Positions 32,093-41,169 are shown, numbered from the stretch's first letter. The stretch is DNA of 64,000 nucleotides from Allobosea sp. OK403 (GCF_900113835.1 NZ_FOQV01000002.1:744001-808000), one strand, 5' to 3'. Translations and numbers: made by a program. Notes: a model not told the origin generated them from the sequence alone.

Positions 32093-33706
32093 ATGATCTC
32101 ATCCCGCCTTGCCGCCGTCCTCGCCTTTGGCCTTGTTCTCGCTGGCCCCGCAGCGGCTGGCACCAGCCTCGTGATCGACGCCTCGAGCGGCGCGGTTCTC
32201 TCCGCCGAGAACCCGAGCCAGGCCTGGCACCCGGCTTCGACGACGAAGATGATGACGACCTATCTCGCCCTGAAGGCGGTACGCGAGCGGCGGCTCGGCC
32301 TGGAGACTGCGATCCCGGTCTCGAAGCTTGCGGCCGGCCAACCGCGCGTCAAGGTCTATATCAAGGCCGGGCAGGAGATCACGCTCGATAACGCGCTCCG
32401 GATCATGCTGGTCAAATCGGCCAACGATATCGCCTATGTCGTCGCCGAGGGCGTCGGCGGCAATGTCGAGACCTTCGTCGGCATGATGAATGCGGAAGCT
32501 GCGCGGCTGGGCATGCGCGACACCCATTTCGTCAATCCCAATGGCTGGCACAACCCCGACCAGCAGGTCAGCGCGCGCGATCTCGCCATCCTCGCCATGG
32601 CGCTGATGCGCGAATTCCCGGATTACGCCGATTACTGGAACACGGCCTCGGTCCAGCTCGGCAAGCAGGTGCTGAACAACACCAACGGGCTCGTCGGCCG
32701 CTATTCCGGCATCAACGGCATGAAGACCGGCTTCGTCTGCGCCTCGGGCTTCAATGTGGTCGCGACCGCGACGCGCGGGGGGCGCACCTTGATCGCGGTC
32801 GTGCTGGGCGCGCTCTCGGGCGCCGAGCGCACCGTGAAGGCCGCGCAGCTGCTGGATGAAGGCTTCGGCAAATGGGGCGGCCTCGGCTACGACGTCGCCT
32901 CGCTTCCCGCCAGCGGAACCCGTGCCCCCAATATCTGCGACGATGTCCGCCGCAAGGGCGGCGGGGCCGCGCTCGCCGACGATGTCGATGTTTCCGGGCC
33001 GATCTCGGCCTTGACGACGGCGGGCGGGGTCGGCGGCAACGCCGATGGCGCCGGCGACCGTTTCCTCGCCATGAGCCCGCAGCCGCGCGCGACCGGAGCG
33101 ATGCTGTCGCGCGCACCGTCGGGCCGCATTGTGCTGGGCCCGCGCGCCGAGACCACACCCGTTCCCGTCGCCTTCGGCCGCACGGCGGGCTCGGCCTCCG
33201 CCCCGCTTGCGGCCAATGCCACGGGCCGGGCCGACAGCCAGTTCGCGCGCGGCGCCGCACCCGTGATCGCGCCCGACAAGCCTGTTGCCGCCAGCCTGTT
33301 CGGCGGCGGCACGCCGGGCCTGTTCAGCAACACACGGGCCCGCACGGCCTCCAGCAATGGCGGCATTCCGGGAGCGACCACCGCCTTTGCGCCGACGGAT
33401 GGCGCAGCGCAACCGCCGGCCGACAGCTTCCAGGCCGGACCTCTCAAGCTGCAGGGCGCCGTGCAGCCGGGCAAGGCGACGGCCTCGAGCCTGCGCCCGG
33501 GTGCGGCTGCCGGCATCAAACCCGCAGCCCGCCCGCCGGCCAAGCCCCTGCTCGCCAAACCCAAAAGCGACAGCAAGACCGATTCCAAGAGTGCGGCGGA
33601 AAAGGCCAAGCCCGGCCAGGCCGCAGCCAAGCTCCAGCCCGCCAAGCCGCCGGCGAAGACCAAGGCCGCGCCTGCGCCCAAGCCCAAGCCGAACGACGAC
33701 GCCTGA
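32093..33706 (+). CDS. D-alanyl-D-alanine carboxypeptidase with long Pro/Ala tail
   Basis: A protein of 537 residues with a signal peptide (MISSRLAAVLAFGLVLAGPAAAG). The three penicillin-binding motifs are visible: STTK (S49, K52), SAN (109-111) and KTG (211-213). It trims the terminal D-Ala from peptidoglycan stem peptides in the periplasm (PBP5/DacA class). The catalytic domain ends near residue 280; the remaining 250 residues are low-complexity, with Gly/Ala/Thr giving way to Lys/Pro/Ala repeats (AKPPAKTKAAPAPKPKP), as in alphaproteobacterial DacC/DacF homologues. The ATG at 32093 gives the signal peptide; the longer upstream frame is antisense to the EamA gene. Confidence 0.93.
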   Translation: MISSRLAAVLAFGLVLAGPAAAGTSLVIDASSGAVLSAENPSQAWHPASTTKMMTTYLALKAVRERRLGLETAIPVSKLAAGQPRVKVYIKAGQEITLDNALRIMLVKSANDIAYVVAEGVGGNVETFVGMMNAEAARLGMRDTHFVNPNGWHNPDQQVSARDLAILAMALMREFPDYADYWNTASVQLGKQVLNNTNGLVGRYSGINGMKTGFVCASGFNVVATATRGGRTLIAVVLGALSGAERTVKAAQLLDEGFGKWGGLGYDVASLPASGTRAPNICDDVRRKGGGAALADDVDVSGPISALTTAGGVGGNADGAGDRFLAMSPQPRATGAMLSRAPSGRIVLGPRAETTPVPVAFGRTAGSASAPLAANATGRADSQFARGAAPVIAPDKPVAASLFGGGTPGLFSNTRARTASSNGGIPGATTAFAPTDGAAQPPADSFQAGPLKLQGAVQPGKATASSLRPGAAAGIKPAARPPAKPLLAKPKSDSKTDSKSAAEKAKPGQAAAKLQPAKPPAKTKAAPAPKPKPNDDA

Positions 33707-33716
33707 GCCAGATGCC

Positions 33717-34619
33717 TTGACCGCCGATCGCGACCGCGCCGCCGGGCAGCACGGGTTCCTCTTCGCCCTCGGCTCGGCGGCCGCGTACGGCACCAATATC
33801 GTCAGCGCCCAGATCGCGGGACGAGCCGGCCTGAGCGGGCCCTTGCTGGTGTTCTACCGCGTCTTCCTGATGCTGGCGCTCGCCAGCCTGGCTGCCCTGC
33901 TCTGGCGCGCCTCGCTCGCCGTGCCACGCGGCGAACGCCGGGCCCTGGCCCTGTTCGGCTTCGCCAGCGCCGGGGTCGGCTGCGCCTATCTCTCCTCGGT
34001 CGCCTTCGTCCCGGTCAGCGTCGCCGCCGTCGTCTTCTACACCTTCCCGATCCTGATCATCCTGGCCGAGCCTCTGCTCACCTCGGCCCGCTTCAGCCCG
34101 GACCGGCTGGCGGTGGCGTTGCTCGCCTTTGCCGGGATCGCGATGGTGGTCGGGCCGGACCTGCACGGCCTCGACCCGCGCGGGCTCATGCTAGCGCTTG
34201 CGGCAAGCGTGCTCGCCGCGACGCAGTTCTTCGCCGCCAACGCCAGCCCCACGACCCCGCTGCTACCCAGGCTGTTCTGGTCGCATCTGATGATCCTGCC
34301 GATCGCCGCCGGCATCCTCATCCTGATGGGCGGATTCCTGCCGCCCGGCGCGCTGACGCTCGCGCCCGGCGCGATCGCGGTGACGATCGGCGGCTACCTG
34401 ATCGGCTTCCTGCTCCAGGTCCTGGCCCTGATGCGTGTCGCACCCGGAAATGCCGGCCTCGCCTTCTGCGCCGAGCCGGTCTTTGCCGTCGCAGTCGCCG
34501 CCCTCATGCTCGGCGAGCGCCTCGGTGCCTTGCAATATGCCGGCGGCGCCCTTGTCGTGGCCGCGATCATGGCTAATGTAATACTAGAACAAAAGCGACG
34601 CCTCCTGGCGCCGGCCTGA
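33717..34619 (+). CDS. EamA/DMT family transporter
   Basis: About 300 residues with ten hydrophobic segments and two EamA repeats. The start is probably TTG 33717 (LTADRDRAAGQHGFLFALG), 11 bp after the carboxypeptidase stop; no ATG fits. The later part has the GNAGLAFCAEPVFAVAVAALMLGERL motif that closes the second repeat. The CobW-like GTPase gene starts 18 bp downstream. Substrate unknown. Confidence 0.85.
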   Translation: MTADRDRAAGQHGFLFALGSAAAYGTNIVSAQIAGRAGLSGPLLVFYRVFLMLALASLAALLWRASLAVPRGERRALALFGFASAGVGCAYLSSVAFVPVSVAAVVFYTFPILIILAEPLLTSARFSPDRLAVALLAFAGIAMVVGPDLHGLDPRGLMLALAASVLAATQFFAANASPTTPLLPRLFWSHLMILPIAAGILILMGGFLPPGALTLAPGAIAVTIGGYLIGFLLQVLALMRVAPGNAGLAFCAEPVFAVAVAALMLGERLGALQYAGGALVVAAIMANVILEQKRRLLAPA

Positions 34620-34637
34620 AGCCAGAAGCCCAGACGC

Positions 34638-35771
34638 ATGACCGGCCCCGAGACCAGACCCACGCCAATCCCGCTGACCCTGCTGACCGGCTTCCTCGGG
34701 GCGGGCAAGACGACGCTGCTGAACCGCCTGCTCAAGGACCCGGCGCTCGCCGAGACCGTCGTCATCGTCAATGAATTCGGCGAGGTCGGCCTCGACCATC
34801 TGATGATCGAGGGCGTCGAGGAGAATATGATCCTGCTCGCCTCGGGCTGCCTCTGCTGCACGATCCGCGACGACCTCATCGTCACGCTGGAGGATCTGCT
34901 GCGCCGGCGCGACAATGGCCGGATCGCGCCGTTCCAGCGCGTGGTGATCGAGACGACAGGCCTCGCCGACCCCGCACCGATCCTGAACGTGCTGATCAAC
35001 CACCCCTATCTCGCCATGCGCTTCAAGCTCGACGGCGTCGTGACGCTGGTCGACGCCGTCAACGGCATGGCGACGCTCGATGCCCATGAGGAAGCGGTGA
35101 AGCAGGTCGTAGCGGCCGACCGTCTCATCCTGACCAAGGCCGACCTCGTCGCCGACGAGGCCGGGCTCGCGCCGCTGCGCGACAGGCTGGCCGCGCTCAA
35201 CCCGGGCATCGCCCTGCTGCAGCCGGATGCGGCGGCCAAGGCGCTCGTCGGTTCCGGGCTCTACGATCTCGCCGAGCGCCCGCAAATGCTGCGGCAATGG
35301 CTCGCCAATGAGGCTCTGGGCGAGGCCGATCACCATCACGGCCACGGACATGCTCATGACGGCCATCACGGTGACAGCCATCACCATGATCACGGGCATG
35401 ACCGTCACGACGTAAACCGGCACGACGCCAGCATCCGCGCCTTCGCGCTCACCGCTGATGCGCCGATCGCGCAGGCGACCTTCGATCTGTTCTGGACCTT
35501 GCTGCGCTCGACGCATGGCCCCAAGCTGCTGCGATTGAAGGGGCTGGTGAACCTCGCCGAGCATCCCGGGCAGCCCCTGCTGGTCCATGCCGTCCAGCAG
35601 ATCCTGCATCCGCCGCTCCTGCTCAAGGCCTGGCCGGATGCCGACCATCGCTCCCGGCTCGTGCTCATCGTCAGGGATATCGACCCAAGCGTGGTGGAGC
35701 GGCTCTGGGCCGCCTTTCTCGGGCAGACACAGCGTACCGAGCTGCGTCAGGGCCACAGCGCTACGGCTTAG
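34638..35771 (+). CDS. CobW/COG0523 family metallochaperone GTPase
   Basis: A protein of 377 residues. The P-loop is GFLGAGKT (18-25), the signature CxCC is GCLCCTI (C71, C73, C74) and the base-recognition motif is LTKADLV. Before the CobW C-terminal domain there is a run of His/Asp/Gly residues (HHHGHGHAHDGHHGDSHHHD, about 233-255), which probably binds Zn(II), Co(II) or Ni(II). The family uses GTP to load metal into client proteins, often under zinc starvation. I see no Zur box with certainty. It is co-transcribed with the upstream EamA gene or follows closely. Confidence 0.92.
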   Translation: MTGPETRPTPIPLTLLTGFLGAGKTTLLNRLLKDPALAETVVIVNEFGEVGLDHLMIEGVEENMILLASGCLCCTIRDDLIVTLEDLLRRRDNGRIAPFQRVVIETTGLADPAPILNVLINHPYLAMRFKLDGVVTLVDAVNGMATLDAHEEAVKQVVAADRLILTKADLVADEAGLAPLRDRLAALNPGIALLQPDAAAKALVGSGLYDLAERPQMLRQWLANEALGEADHHHGHGHAHDGHHGDSHHHDHGHDRHDVNRHDASIRAFALTADAPIAQATFDLFWTLLRSTHGPKLLRLKGLVNLAEHPGQPLLVHAVQQILHPPLLLKAWPDADHRSRLVLIVRDIDPSVVERLWAAFLGQTQRTELRQGHSATA

Positions 35772-35779
35772 GCACGCGA

Positions 35780-35841
35780 AACCACGCCGTCATTCCGGAT
35801 CTGCGCCGCTGGCGCGGCTGGTCCAGAATGACGGCGTGGTT
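35780..35841. repeat. REP-like inverted repeat (AACCACGCCGTCATTC)
   Basis: AACCACGCCGTCATTC at 35780 is complementary to GAATGACGGCGTGGTT ending at 35841, with an inner GCGCC/GGCGC hairpin. It is a GTCATTC-type element like those at 26571 and 57681, lying after the CobW gene. 35842-35987 contains only a weak decayed hairpin. Confidence 0.8.
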
Positions 35842-35987
35842 CTCCATCAAATCATCTTGCTCTGAAACGAAAGCCTCGGCACCATTTTTGAAGTACTCCC
35901 GACCGGGGATTGCTCCCGACGCCGCGCCGTGCCGATCCGGCACAAGCTCGCGCCAGGACGATCCAGCACAGCGGCGGGCAGGATCGG

Positions 35988-37148
35988 ATGAACCAGATCA
36001 TCGCTTTGAAGGGCCTCTCCCCAGGCAGCTCCACAGCCTATGCCGCGCCGAGCCGACCCCAGGACGCGGCCATCACGACCGAAATCCGCCTGCTCTCCGC
36101 TTGCGGCGAGATCCGGCAGGCCTGGACGGAGCTCGCCGCGCGGGCGATCGAATCCAATCTGTTCTTCGAGCCGGATTTCGCGCTCGCGGCAGCCCAACAC
36201 CTCATCGCCTTCCGCGACGCAGCGGTGCTGCTCGCCTGGCAGGGACCAGTTGGTTCCCCGCAGCGACGCCTTCTCGGCCTGATCCCCTGCTTTCCGCGCA
36301 ACCGGCTCTTCGTGCCCGACGAATTGATCGGCTTCTCCGACCGGCGCATCTTCAACGGCGCGCCATTGCTCGATGCCGCGCAGGCGCAAGCCGTCCTCGC
36401 CGCCGTGCTGAGCCTGCGCCAGGGCTGGGTGCTGGAGGGACGCGGGCTCGTACTGCGCCAGATCGACATGGCGAGCCCGCTGATCGCACCGATCAGGCGT
36501 GCGGCCGAAACGCTCGGGCTGGGCACGACGTTGATCCCTGCGAACCTGCCGATTCCGCTACGGCACGGCGCGCCAACGCCCAGCGATATCGAGGCGATGC
36601 GGCACGCCCTGGCGCAGCGCGGCAAACTCGAGCTGGTCGAGGCCACGTCGCGCACCGAGCTGCGCGACGCAGTCGAGATCCTGCTGGCGATGGAGGCTTC
36701 CGGCCCGAAAGGCCGCGCCGGCAAGGCGGTCTTGCAGGACACGCGTGAGGTCGGCTTCCTGCGCGCCATGACCCGGGCGCTTGCCTGTTCCAGGCAATCC
36801 CGCGTCGCCCTGCTGACGCTGGACGGGCGGCCGATCGCCGGTGCGCTGGTCATCGGGCGGGCGAAAGGCGGTTGGCTCTATATGGCAGCGCAGGACGAGA
36901 GCGAAGCGCCCTTCTTCCCCGGGCAAGTCCTGTTCCCCGAGCAAGTCCTGCTCGCATTGATGCGGCAAGCGGCACCGGAGCGGACGATCCTGCAGCCGGC
37001 GCCGGCAACGAGCGGGCCGGGCGCCGTAAGCTTTGGCGAAATACGGCTCTCGCCCCGGGTCACGCGCAAGCCGCGCGATCTCGCCGGCCGCGCGCGCGCG
37101 GCATTGCGGCGCGGCCTCAGGCTTCCGCCCGCAAGAGCCGCCGGATGA
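35988..37148 (+). CDS. GNAT/BioF2-like acetyltransferase-domain protein (PF13480 type)
   Basis: A protein of 386 residues. The N-terminal half opens with EIRLLSACGEIRQAWTELAARAIESNLFFEPDFAL, typical of BioF2/CelD-like GNAT proteins used in cell-envelope or polysaccharide synthesis. The C-terminal half holds the GNAT core (SRVALLTLDGRPIAGALVIG; LYMAAQDES). A short 18-bp duplication near 36921-36956 gives GQVLFPEQVLLAL. The last 32 bp overlap the convergent acyl-CoA synthetase gene. The ATG at 35988 follows GCAGGATC. The acyl donor and acceptor are unknown. Confidence 0.7.
   Translation: MNQIIALKGLSPGSSTAYAAPSRPQDAAITTEIRLLSACGEIRQAWTELAARAIESNLFFEPDFALAAAQHLIAFRDAAVLLAWQGPVGSPQRRLLGLIPCFPRNRLFVPDELIGFSDRRIFNGAPLLDAAQAQAVLAAVLSLRQGWVLEGRGLVLRQIDMASPLIAPIRRAAETLGLGTTLIPANLPIPLRHGAPTPSDIEAMRHALAQRGKLELVEATSRTELRDAVEILLAMEASGPKGRAGKAVLQDTREVGFLRAMTRALACSRQSRVALLTLDGRPIAGALVIGRAKGGWLYMAAQDESEAPFFPGQVLFPEQVLLALMRQAAPERTILQPAPATSGPGAVSFGEIRLSPRVTRKPRDLAGRARAALRRGLRLPPARAAG
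36921..36956 (+). repeat. 18-bp tandem duplication in the GNAT-like gene
   Basis: Adjacent 18-bp units GGGCAAGTCCTGTTCCCC and GAGCAAGTCCTGCTCGCA share GCAAGTCCTG and translate in frame to GQVLFP / EQVLLA. Confidence 0.8.
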
Positions 37149-38736
37149 TCTTGCCGGTGGTGGTGAGCGGCAACTCGTCACGAAACGCGATCTCGCGCGG
37201 ATATTCATGCGCGGAGAGCCGCTTGCGCACGAAGGCCTGAAGCTCGGCCGCGAGCGCCTCGGACGGCTCGCGGCCGGCTTTCAACACGACGAAGGCCTTG
37301 ACGATCTCGGTCCGGAGCGCATCGGGCTTGCCGACGACGGCCGCAAGCGACACCGCCTCATGCTTCAGCAGGCAATCCTCGATCTCGCCCGGCCCGATGC
37401 GATAACCCGACGAGGTGATGACGTCGTCGTCGCGGCCGATGAAGCGGACATAGCCTTGCGCATCCTGCACGCCCTGATCGCCGGTCGTCATCCAGTCGCC
37501 GATGAATTTTTCCGCCGTCGCCTCAGGCTTGCGCCAATAACCCAGGAACATCACCGGATCGGGCCGACACACCGCGATCTGGCCTTCTTCATCCGCCGCG
37601 CAGATCGAGCCGTCGGGACGGATGATGGCGACCTCATGGCCGGGAACCGCCTTGCCGATGCTGCCCGGCCGGCTGATGCCGATCGCTGCGCAAGAAGCCA
37701 GCACGAGATTGCACTCGGTCTGGCCATAGGCCTCGTTGACGGTCAGACCCAGCGCCTCGCGCCCCCAGGCCAGGGTCTCGGCGCCCAGCGCCTCCCCGGC
37801 CGAGGCGATCGTGCGCAGCTTGAGCGCAAAGCGCTCGCGCGGCCTGTCGACGCTGCGCAGCATCCTGAGCGCGGTCGGCGGCACGAAGGCGTTGCGGATG
37901 CCAAGATCGGCGATCAGGCGATAGGCCTCCTCCGGCTCGAAGCGCGTCACCGGCCGCGCCACCACGGCGACGCCGAAATGCAAGCTAGGCAGCAGCATGT
38001 TGAGCAAGCCGCCGGCCCAGGCCCAATCGGCCGGGGTCCAGGCGAGATCGCCCGGTTGGGGCAGGAACTCATGCGGCATCTGCACGCCCGGCAGATGGCC
38101 CGGCAGGACCCGATGGCCATGCAGCGCGCCCTTGGGATTGCCGGTGGTGCCGGAGGTGTAGATCATCAGGGCCGGATCGTCGGGACCGGTATCGACGGCT
38201 GTGAAATCCGGACTCGCCTTGGCCAGCAGGCTTCCCCAATCCTGCGCCGCGCCCTGCGCGCCGTCGGTCGAGATCACCAGGCCGAGCTCAGGCAGTGGCT
38301 CGGCGATCTGCCCGACCTTGCTGAGCCCGGCCGCATCCGTGATCAGGACCTTGGCGGCGGCATCGCCCAGCCGATAGGCCAGCGCATCGACCCCGAACAG
38401 GGCCGCCAGAGGCACCGCAATGGCGCCGAGCTTGTAGGCGGCGAGATGGGCGGTCAGCACGCTGCGCCCCTGCGGTAGCAGGATCGCGATCCGGTCGCCC
38501 CGTTCGACGCCCCGCGCCCGCAGCGCATTGGCGAGCCGGTTCGACTGCTCGCGCAGATGCCCGAAGCTGACCGGGCTCACGCGCCAGTCCTGGGAGACCT
38601 CGATGATCGCCGTACGCTGCGGCTCGGCAGCAGCCCAGCGGTCGCAGATGTCGACGGCGATGTTGTAGCGAGCGGGGATGCGCCAGCGGAAAGCCGCACG
38701 CAAGCCGTCATAGTCGCGTAGATCGGGCAGTATCAA
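37117..38736 (-). CDS. AMP-dependent acyl-CoA synthetase (medium-chain/acetyl type)
   Basis: A protein of 539 residues. The AMP-binding motifs are YTSGTTGNPKG (about 193-203), YGQTECN, and GDQGVQDAQGYVRFIGRDDDVITSSGYRIGP, with the catalytic Lys in TTTGKIIRRLL near the end. It joins a carboxylic acid to CoA through an acyl-adenylate. The organisation resembles Acs/ACSM enzymes; chain length is not certain. It converges on the GNAT-like gene with a 32-bp overlap. The ATG at 38736 begins MILPDLRDYD. Confidence 0.9.
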   Translation of the reverse strand: MILPDLRDYDGLRAAFRWRIPARYNIAVDICDRWAAAEPQRTAIIEVSQDWRVSPVSFGHLREQSNRLANALRARGVERGDRIAILLPQGRSVLTAHLAAYKLGAIAVPLAALFGVDALAYRLGDAAAKVLITDAAGLSKVGQIAEPLPELGLVISTDGAQGAAQDWGSLLAKASPDFTAVDTGPDDPALMIYTSGTTGNPKGALHGHRVLPGHLPGVQMPHEFLPQPGDLAWTPADWAWAGGLLNMLLPSLHFGVAVVARPVTRFEPEEAYRLIADLGIRNAFVPPTALRMLRSVDRPRERFALKLRTIASAGEALGAETLAWGREALGLTVNEAYGQTECNLVLASCAAIGISRPGSIGKAVPGHEVAIIRPDGSICAADEEGQIAVCRPDPVMFLGYWRKPEATAEKFIGDWMTTGDQGVQDAQGYVRFIGRDDDVITSSGYRIGPGEIEDCLLKHEAVSLAAVVGKPDALRTEIVKAFVVLKAGREPSEALAAELQAFVRKRLSAHEYPREIAFRDELPLTTTGKIIRRLLRAEA

Positions 38737-38802
38737 GGTGATGGGGTCCGGCGAAAAGGCGCGGCACGATAGGCAGAGCGCCCCGCGCTGTCACCTTGGC
38801 GC

Positions 38803-38928
38803 GAGAGCCGGATGATTTCAGATGGGCTCACGAAGTGATCCCATCTGAAATCTGAATCCGTCTCTCATCTAAAAGTGAGAGCAGGATCAATGCGAAAAAC
38901 CGGTTCCCACTTTTTCGCATCCTGCTCT
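38803..38928. repeat. Composite double-hairpin repeat, copy 2
   Basis: Same element as 27516-27638 in the opposite orientation: hairpin B' (GATTTCAGATGGG with CCCATCTGAAATC) first, then hairpin A' (AGAGCAGGATCAATGCGAAAA with TTTTTCGCATCCTGCTCT). Copy 4 (46543-46668) matches it almost base for base. Confidence 0.92.
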
Positions 38929-38958
38929 TGGTTAGGAGCCGCGACGAGCGAAGCCCGC

Positions 38959-40023
38959 TCAGAATTGTCGCTCCGCGACCGGCGGCAGGAACGCGTCCGT
39001 GAACGCATCGCCCGCTCTTGCCTTGTCCTTGAAGCTGTAGCTCAGGCCGATCTGGTCAAGCGCGCGCTCCCAGCGCGCCCTGTCGATGCCGCCGAACCCG
39101 TTCGCCTTGGCGAAGGGCGTCACCACATTCTGCTCGAGCGTCATCTTCAGGCGCTCCAGCTCGACCTCGGCCCTGGCGACATCGTTGCGCTTGATCACCA
39201 GTTGTGCGCCGAGATCGGGATCGGCGACCGTGTCCCTGAAGCTCCTGGCGAGCGCCCGCAGCAGTCCGCGCAGCGCCTCGGGCTTCTCCGCCAGGAATTT
39301 GGGCGAGACCATGATGGCGTTGCCGTAGAGCTCGACGCCGTAATCGGCCATCAGCATGACGACGATGTCGTCGACCGGGACGCCGCGCGACTTCAGGTTG
39401 ATGTAGGAAGAGTTGGCGTAGCCGAACACGGCATCGACCTCGCCCGAGGCCAGCATCGGCTCACGGACGGGGAAGCCGACATTCTCCAGCCGCATCTTGC
39501 TGTCGTCGAGCTTGTTGATCGTCTTGAAGATCGGCCATTGCGCGAAAGCCGCGTCAGCCGCGGGCGCGCCGAACTTGCGGCCTTCCAGGCTCTTCACATC
39601 GGCGCTGACGCCGCGGCTCTTGCGCCCGACGATCGCGAAAGGCGGCTTGTCATAGACCATCATCACGGCCTTGAGATCGACGCCGGGGTTCTCGTCTCGG
39701 TAGCGGATCAGCGAATTCACGTCGCCGAAACCGACATCATAGGCACCCGAGGCCACGCGTGGGACCACTTCGCGTGAACCGTTACCGGGCTCGATCGTGA
39801 CATCGAGCCCCTCGGCTTTGAAATATCCCTTCTCGATCCCCATCAGGAACAGAGCAGCCGGCCCCTCGAACCGCCAGTCCAGCGTGAAGCGGACGGTTGT
39901 CTGCGCTTGGGCTGGCCCGATCATCGCCGTGGGCGCGGTCGCCGCGAGCAGGAGAGCTGCACCGAGGCGGGCGATGCCACGCCGGGACAACGCCACGGCC
40001 GGGGCATGCAAAGGGTTAGGCAT
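38959..40023 (-). CDS. ABC transporter substrate-binding protein (NMT1/SsuA-ThiY type)
   Basis: A protein of 354 residues. A basic leader (LSRRGIARLG) and a hydrophobic core end in IGPAQAQ, a Sec or Tat-like signal. The mature protein opens VRFTLDWRFEGPAALFLMGIEKGYF, the classical NMT1/THI5-like start used for sulfonate, taurine, nitrate or pyrimidine-precursor uptake. EPGNGSREVVPRVASGAYDVGFGD follows, as in the family. No permease or ATPase gene is beside it, so it is a stand-alone binding protein here. Substrate unknown. Confidence 0.85.
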   Translation of the reverse strand: MPNPLHAPAVALSRRGIARLGAALLLAATAPTAMIGPAQAQTTVRFTLDWRFEGPAALFLMGIEKGYFKAEGLDVTIEPGNGSREVVPRVASGAYDVGFGDVNSLIRYRDENPGVDLKAVMMVYDKPPFAIVGRKSRGVSADVKSLEGRKFGAPAADAAFAQWPIFKTINKLDDSKMRLENVGFPVREPMLASGEVDAVFGYANSSYINLKSRGVPVDDIVVMLMADYGVELYGNAIMVSPKFLAEKPEALRGLLRALARSFRDTVADPDLGAQLVIKRNDVARAEVELERLKMTLEQNVVTPFAKANGFGGIDRARWERALDQIGLSYSFKDKARAGDAFTDAFLPPVAERQF

Positions 40024-40055
40024 CTCGAACTCCGGAGGAACGGACGGGTGCGGAC

Positions 40056-40323
40056 CTAGAGGCTGTTATGATCCATGGGGAGGATTTGATGAGGTCAAAA
40101 CGGCGGAGATGGGAGGAGCATTGCGCAGGCGATACCATGGGTATCGGCAAGCGATGCGACACTGCAGCTCCGCCGTTTTCACCTCACCCGCAGGGCGCGG
40201 CGCTTTTGCGCGACTGCGGCGTCGTTCTTCGTAGCAAGCCGGAAGGCTTGCGTCCTCGAACTCCTGGCACTCGCGCAAAATCGCCTGCGTCAAATCGACC
40301 CCATGGTTCATAACAGCCTCTAG
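40056..40323. mobile_element. MITE-like element with CTAG flanks and nested palindromes
   Basis: CTAG is present at both ends (40056-40059 and 40320-40323). The terminal inverted repeats begin AGGCTGTTATGA and continue CCATGGGG...GATTTGA with few mismatches over about 30 bp. The interior (about 260 bp) has no gene but holds AAAACGGCGGAG/CTCCGCCGTTTT arms and the palindrome GATACCATGGGTATC. This is the form of a non-autonomous IS5-type element that duplicated a CTAG target, though the parent element is not in the window. Confidence 0.7.
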
Positions 40324-40458
40324 CTGAACGTAGAGATCGAACCGGCGACCGGCGGGCCGAACGATCATGCCTCCAAACTGGCCGAGCCACACGACAGGTC
40401 AAGTACAAAGCGCCCTTTGCGCAAGCAGAACGCGAAGAAAAAAGTGGCGTTCCGCTCG

Positions 40459-40575
40459 ATCACGTTTTTCGTATTCGGACGGCACCGTCCGAATACGAAA
40501 AGCCTGATCGCTTCTAAAAATTGAGAGCATTGCTCCCACGAAAAAACCGGTACCCACTTTTTCGCGCAATGCTCT
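40459..40575. repeat. Two hairpin repeats (Cys-type and GAGCATTGC type)
   Basis: The first hairpin at 40459-40508 has arms CGTATTCGGACGG/CCGTCCGAATACG. The second, 40524-40575, pairs AGAGCATTGC with GCAATGCTCT around CACGAAAAAACCGG. The same pair occurs, in reversed order, at 55791-55899. The remainder of 40324-40582 shows no gene. Confidence 0.85.
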
Positions 40576-40582
40576 GACAGGA

Positions 40583-41038
40583 TCAAAGCGGCAGCGCCCC
40601 GTCGGTCTTGACCTCTTCCATCACCGCGTAAGTGCGCGTCTCGCGCACCGCCGGCAGGGCCAGCAGAACCTCGCCGAGGAAGCGGCGATAGGCATTCATG
40701 TCGGCGACACGCGTCTTGACCAGATAGTCGAAGCCGCCGGCGACCATGTGGCACTCCAGCACCTCGGGCGCACGCTTCACGGCCGCCGCGAAGCGCTCGA
40801 AAGCATCGGGTGTCGTCTTGTCGAGATAGACCTCGACGAAGACCAGCAGGTTGAGCCCGAGCTTCAAAGGATCGAGCGTCGCGCGATAGCCGGTGATGTA
40901 GCCCTCGCGCGACAGGCGCTTGAGCCGTTCGCCCACCGCCGTCGGCGAGAGCCCGACCTTTTCGGCAAGCTCGACACCGGCAATGCGGCCATCGGATTGC
41001 AGAAGGGAGAGGATACGACGGTCGGTGCGATCTAGCAC
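40583..41038 (-). CDS. Lrp/AsnC family transcriptional regulator (probable PutR)
   Basis: A protein of 151 residues with an N-terminal HTH (LDRTDRRILSLLQSDGRIAGVELAEKVGLSPTAVGERL) and a C-terminal RAM ligand-binding domain (VLECHMVAGGFDYLVKTRV). It is divergent from putA with 131 bp between, the arrangement known for proline-responsive PutR of Agrobacterium and Rhodobacter. It probably activates putA when proline is present and represses itself. An AT-rich inverted repeat near 41043 could be its site. Confidence 0.9.
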   Translation of the reverse strand: MLDRTDRRILSLLQSDGRIAGVELAEKVGLSPTAVGERLKRLSREGYITGYRATLDPLKLGLNLLVFVEVYLDKTTPDAFERFAAAVKRAPEVLECHMVAGGFDYLVKTRVADMNAYRRFLGEVLLALPAVRETRTYAVMEEVKTDGALPL

Positions 41039-41042
41039 GGGA

Positions 41043-41058
41043 TTATTCTCTATAATAA
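41043..41058. promoter_or_regulatory. Candidate Lrp-type operator between regulator and putA
   Basis: TTATT-CTCTAT-AATAA is a 5-bp-arm inverted repeat just upstream of the regulator start, in the AT-rich region where Lrp-type sites are expected. The resemblance is weak and the site is untested. Confidence 0.35.
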
Positions 41059-41169
41059 AAGCCAGAAGCCGACATTAATACGGGCAAGATCGGAAAATAG
41101 CCAATTGATATGCGGCCCAAGAGGTCCGATCCTTCAGATCATCCCGCCTCGCTCATCTGGAGCCGTTTC

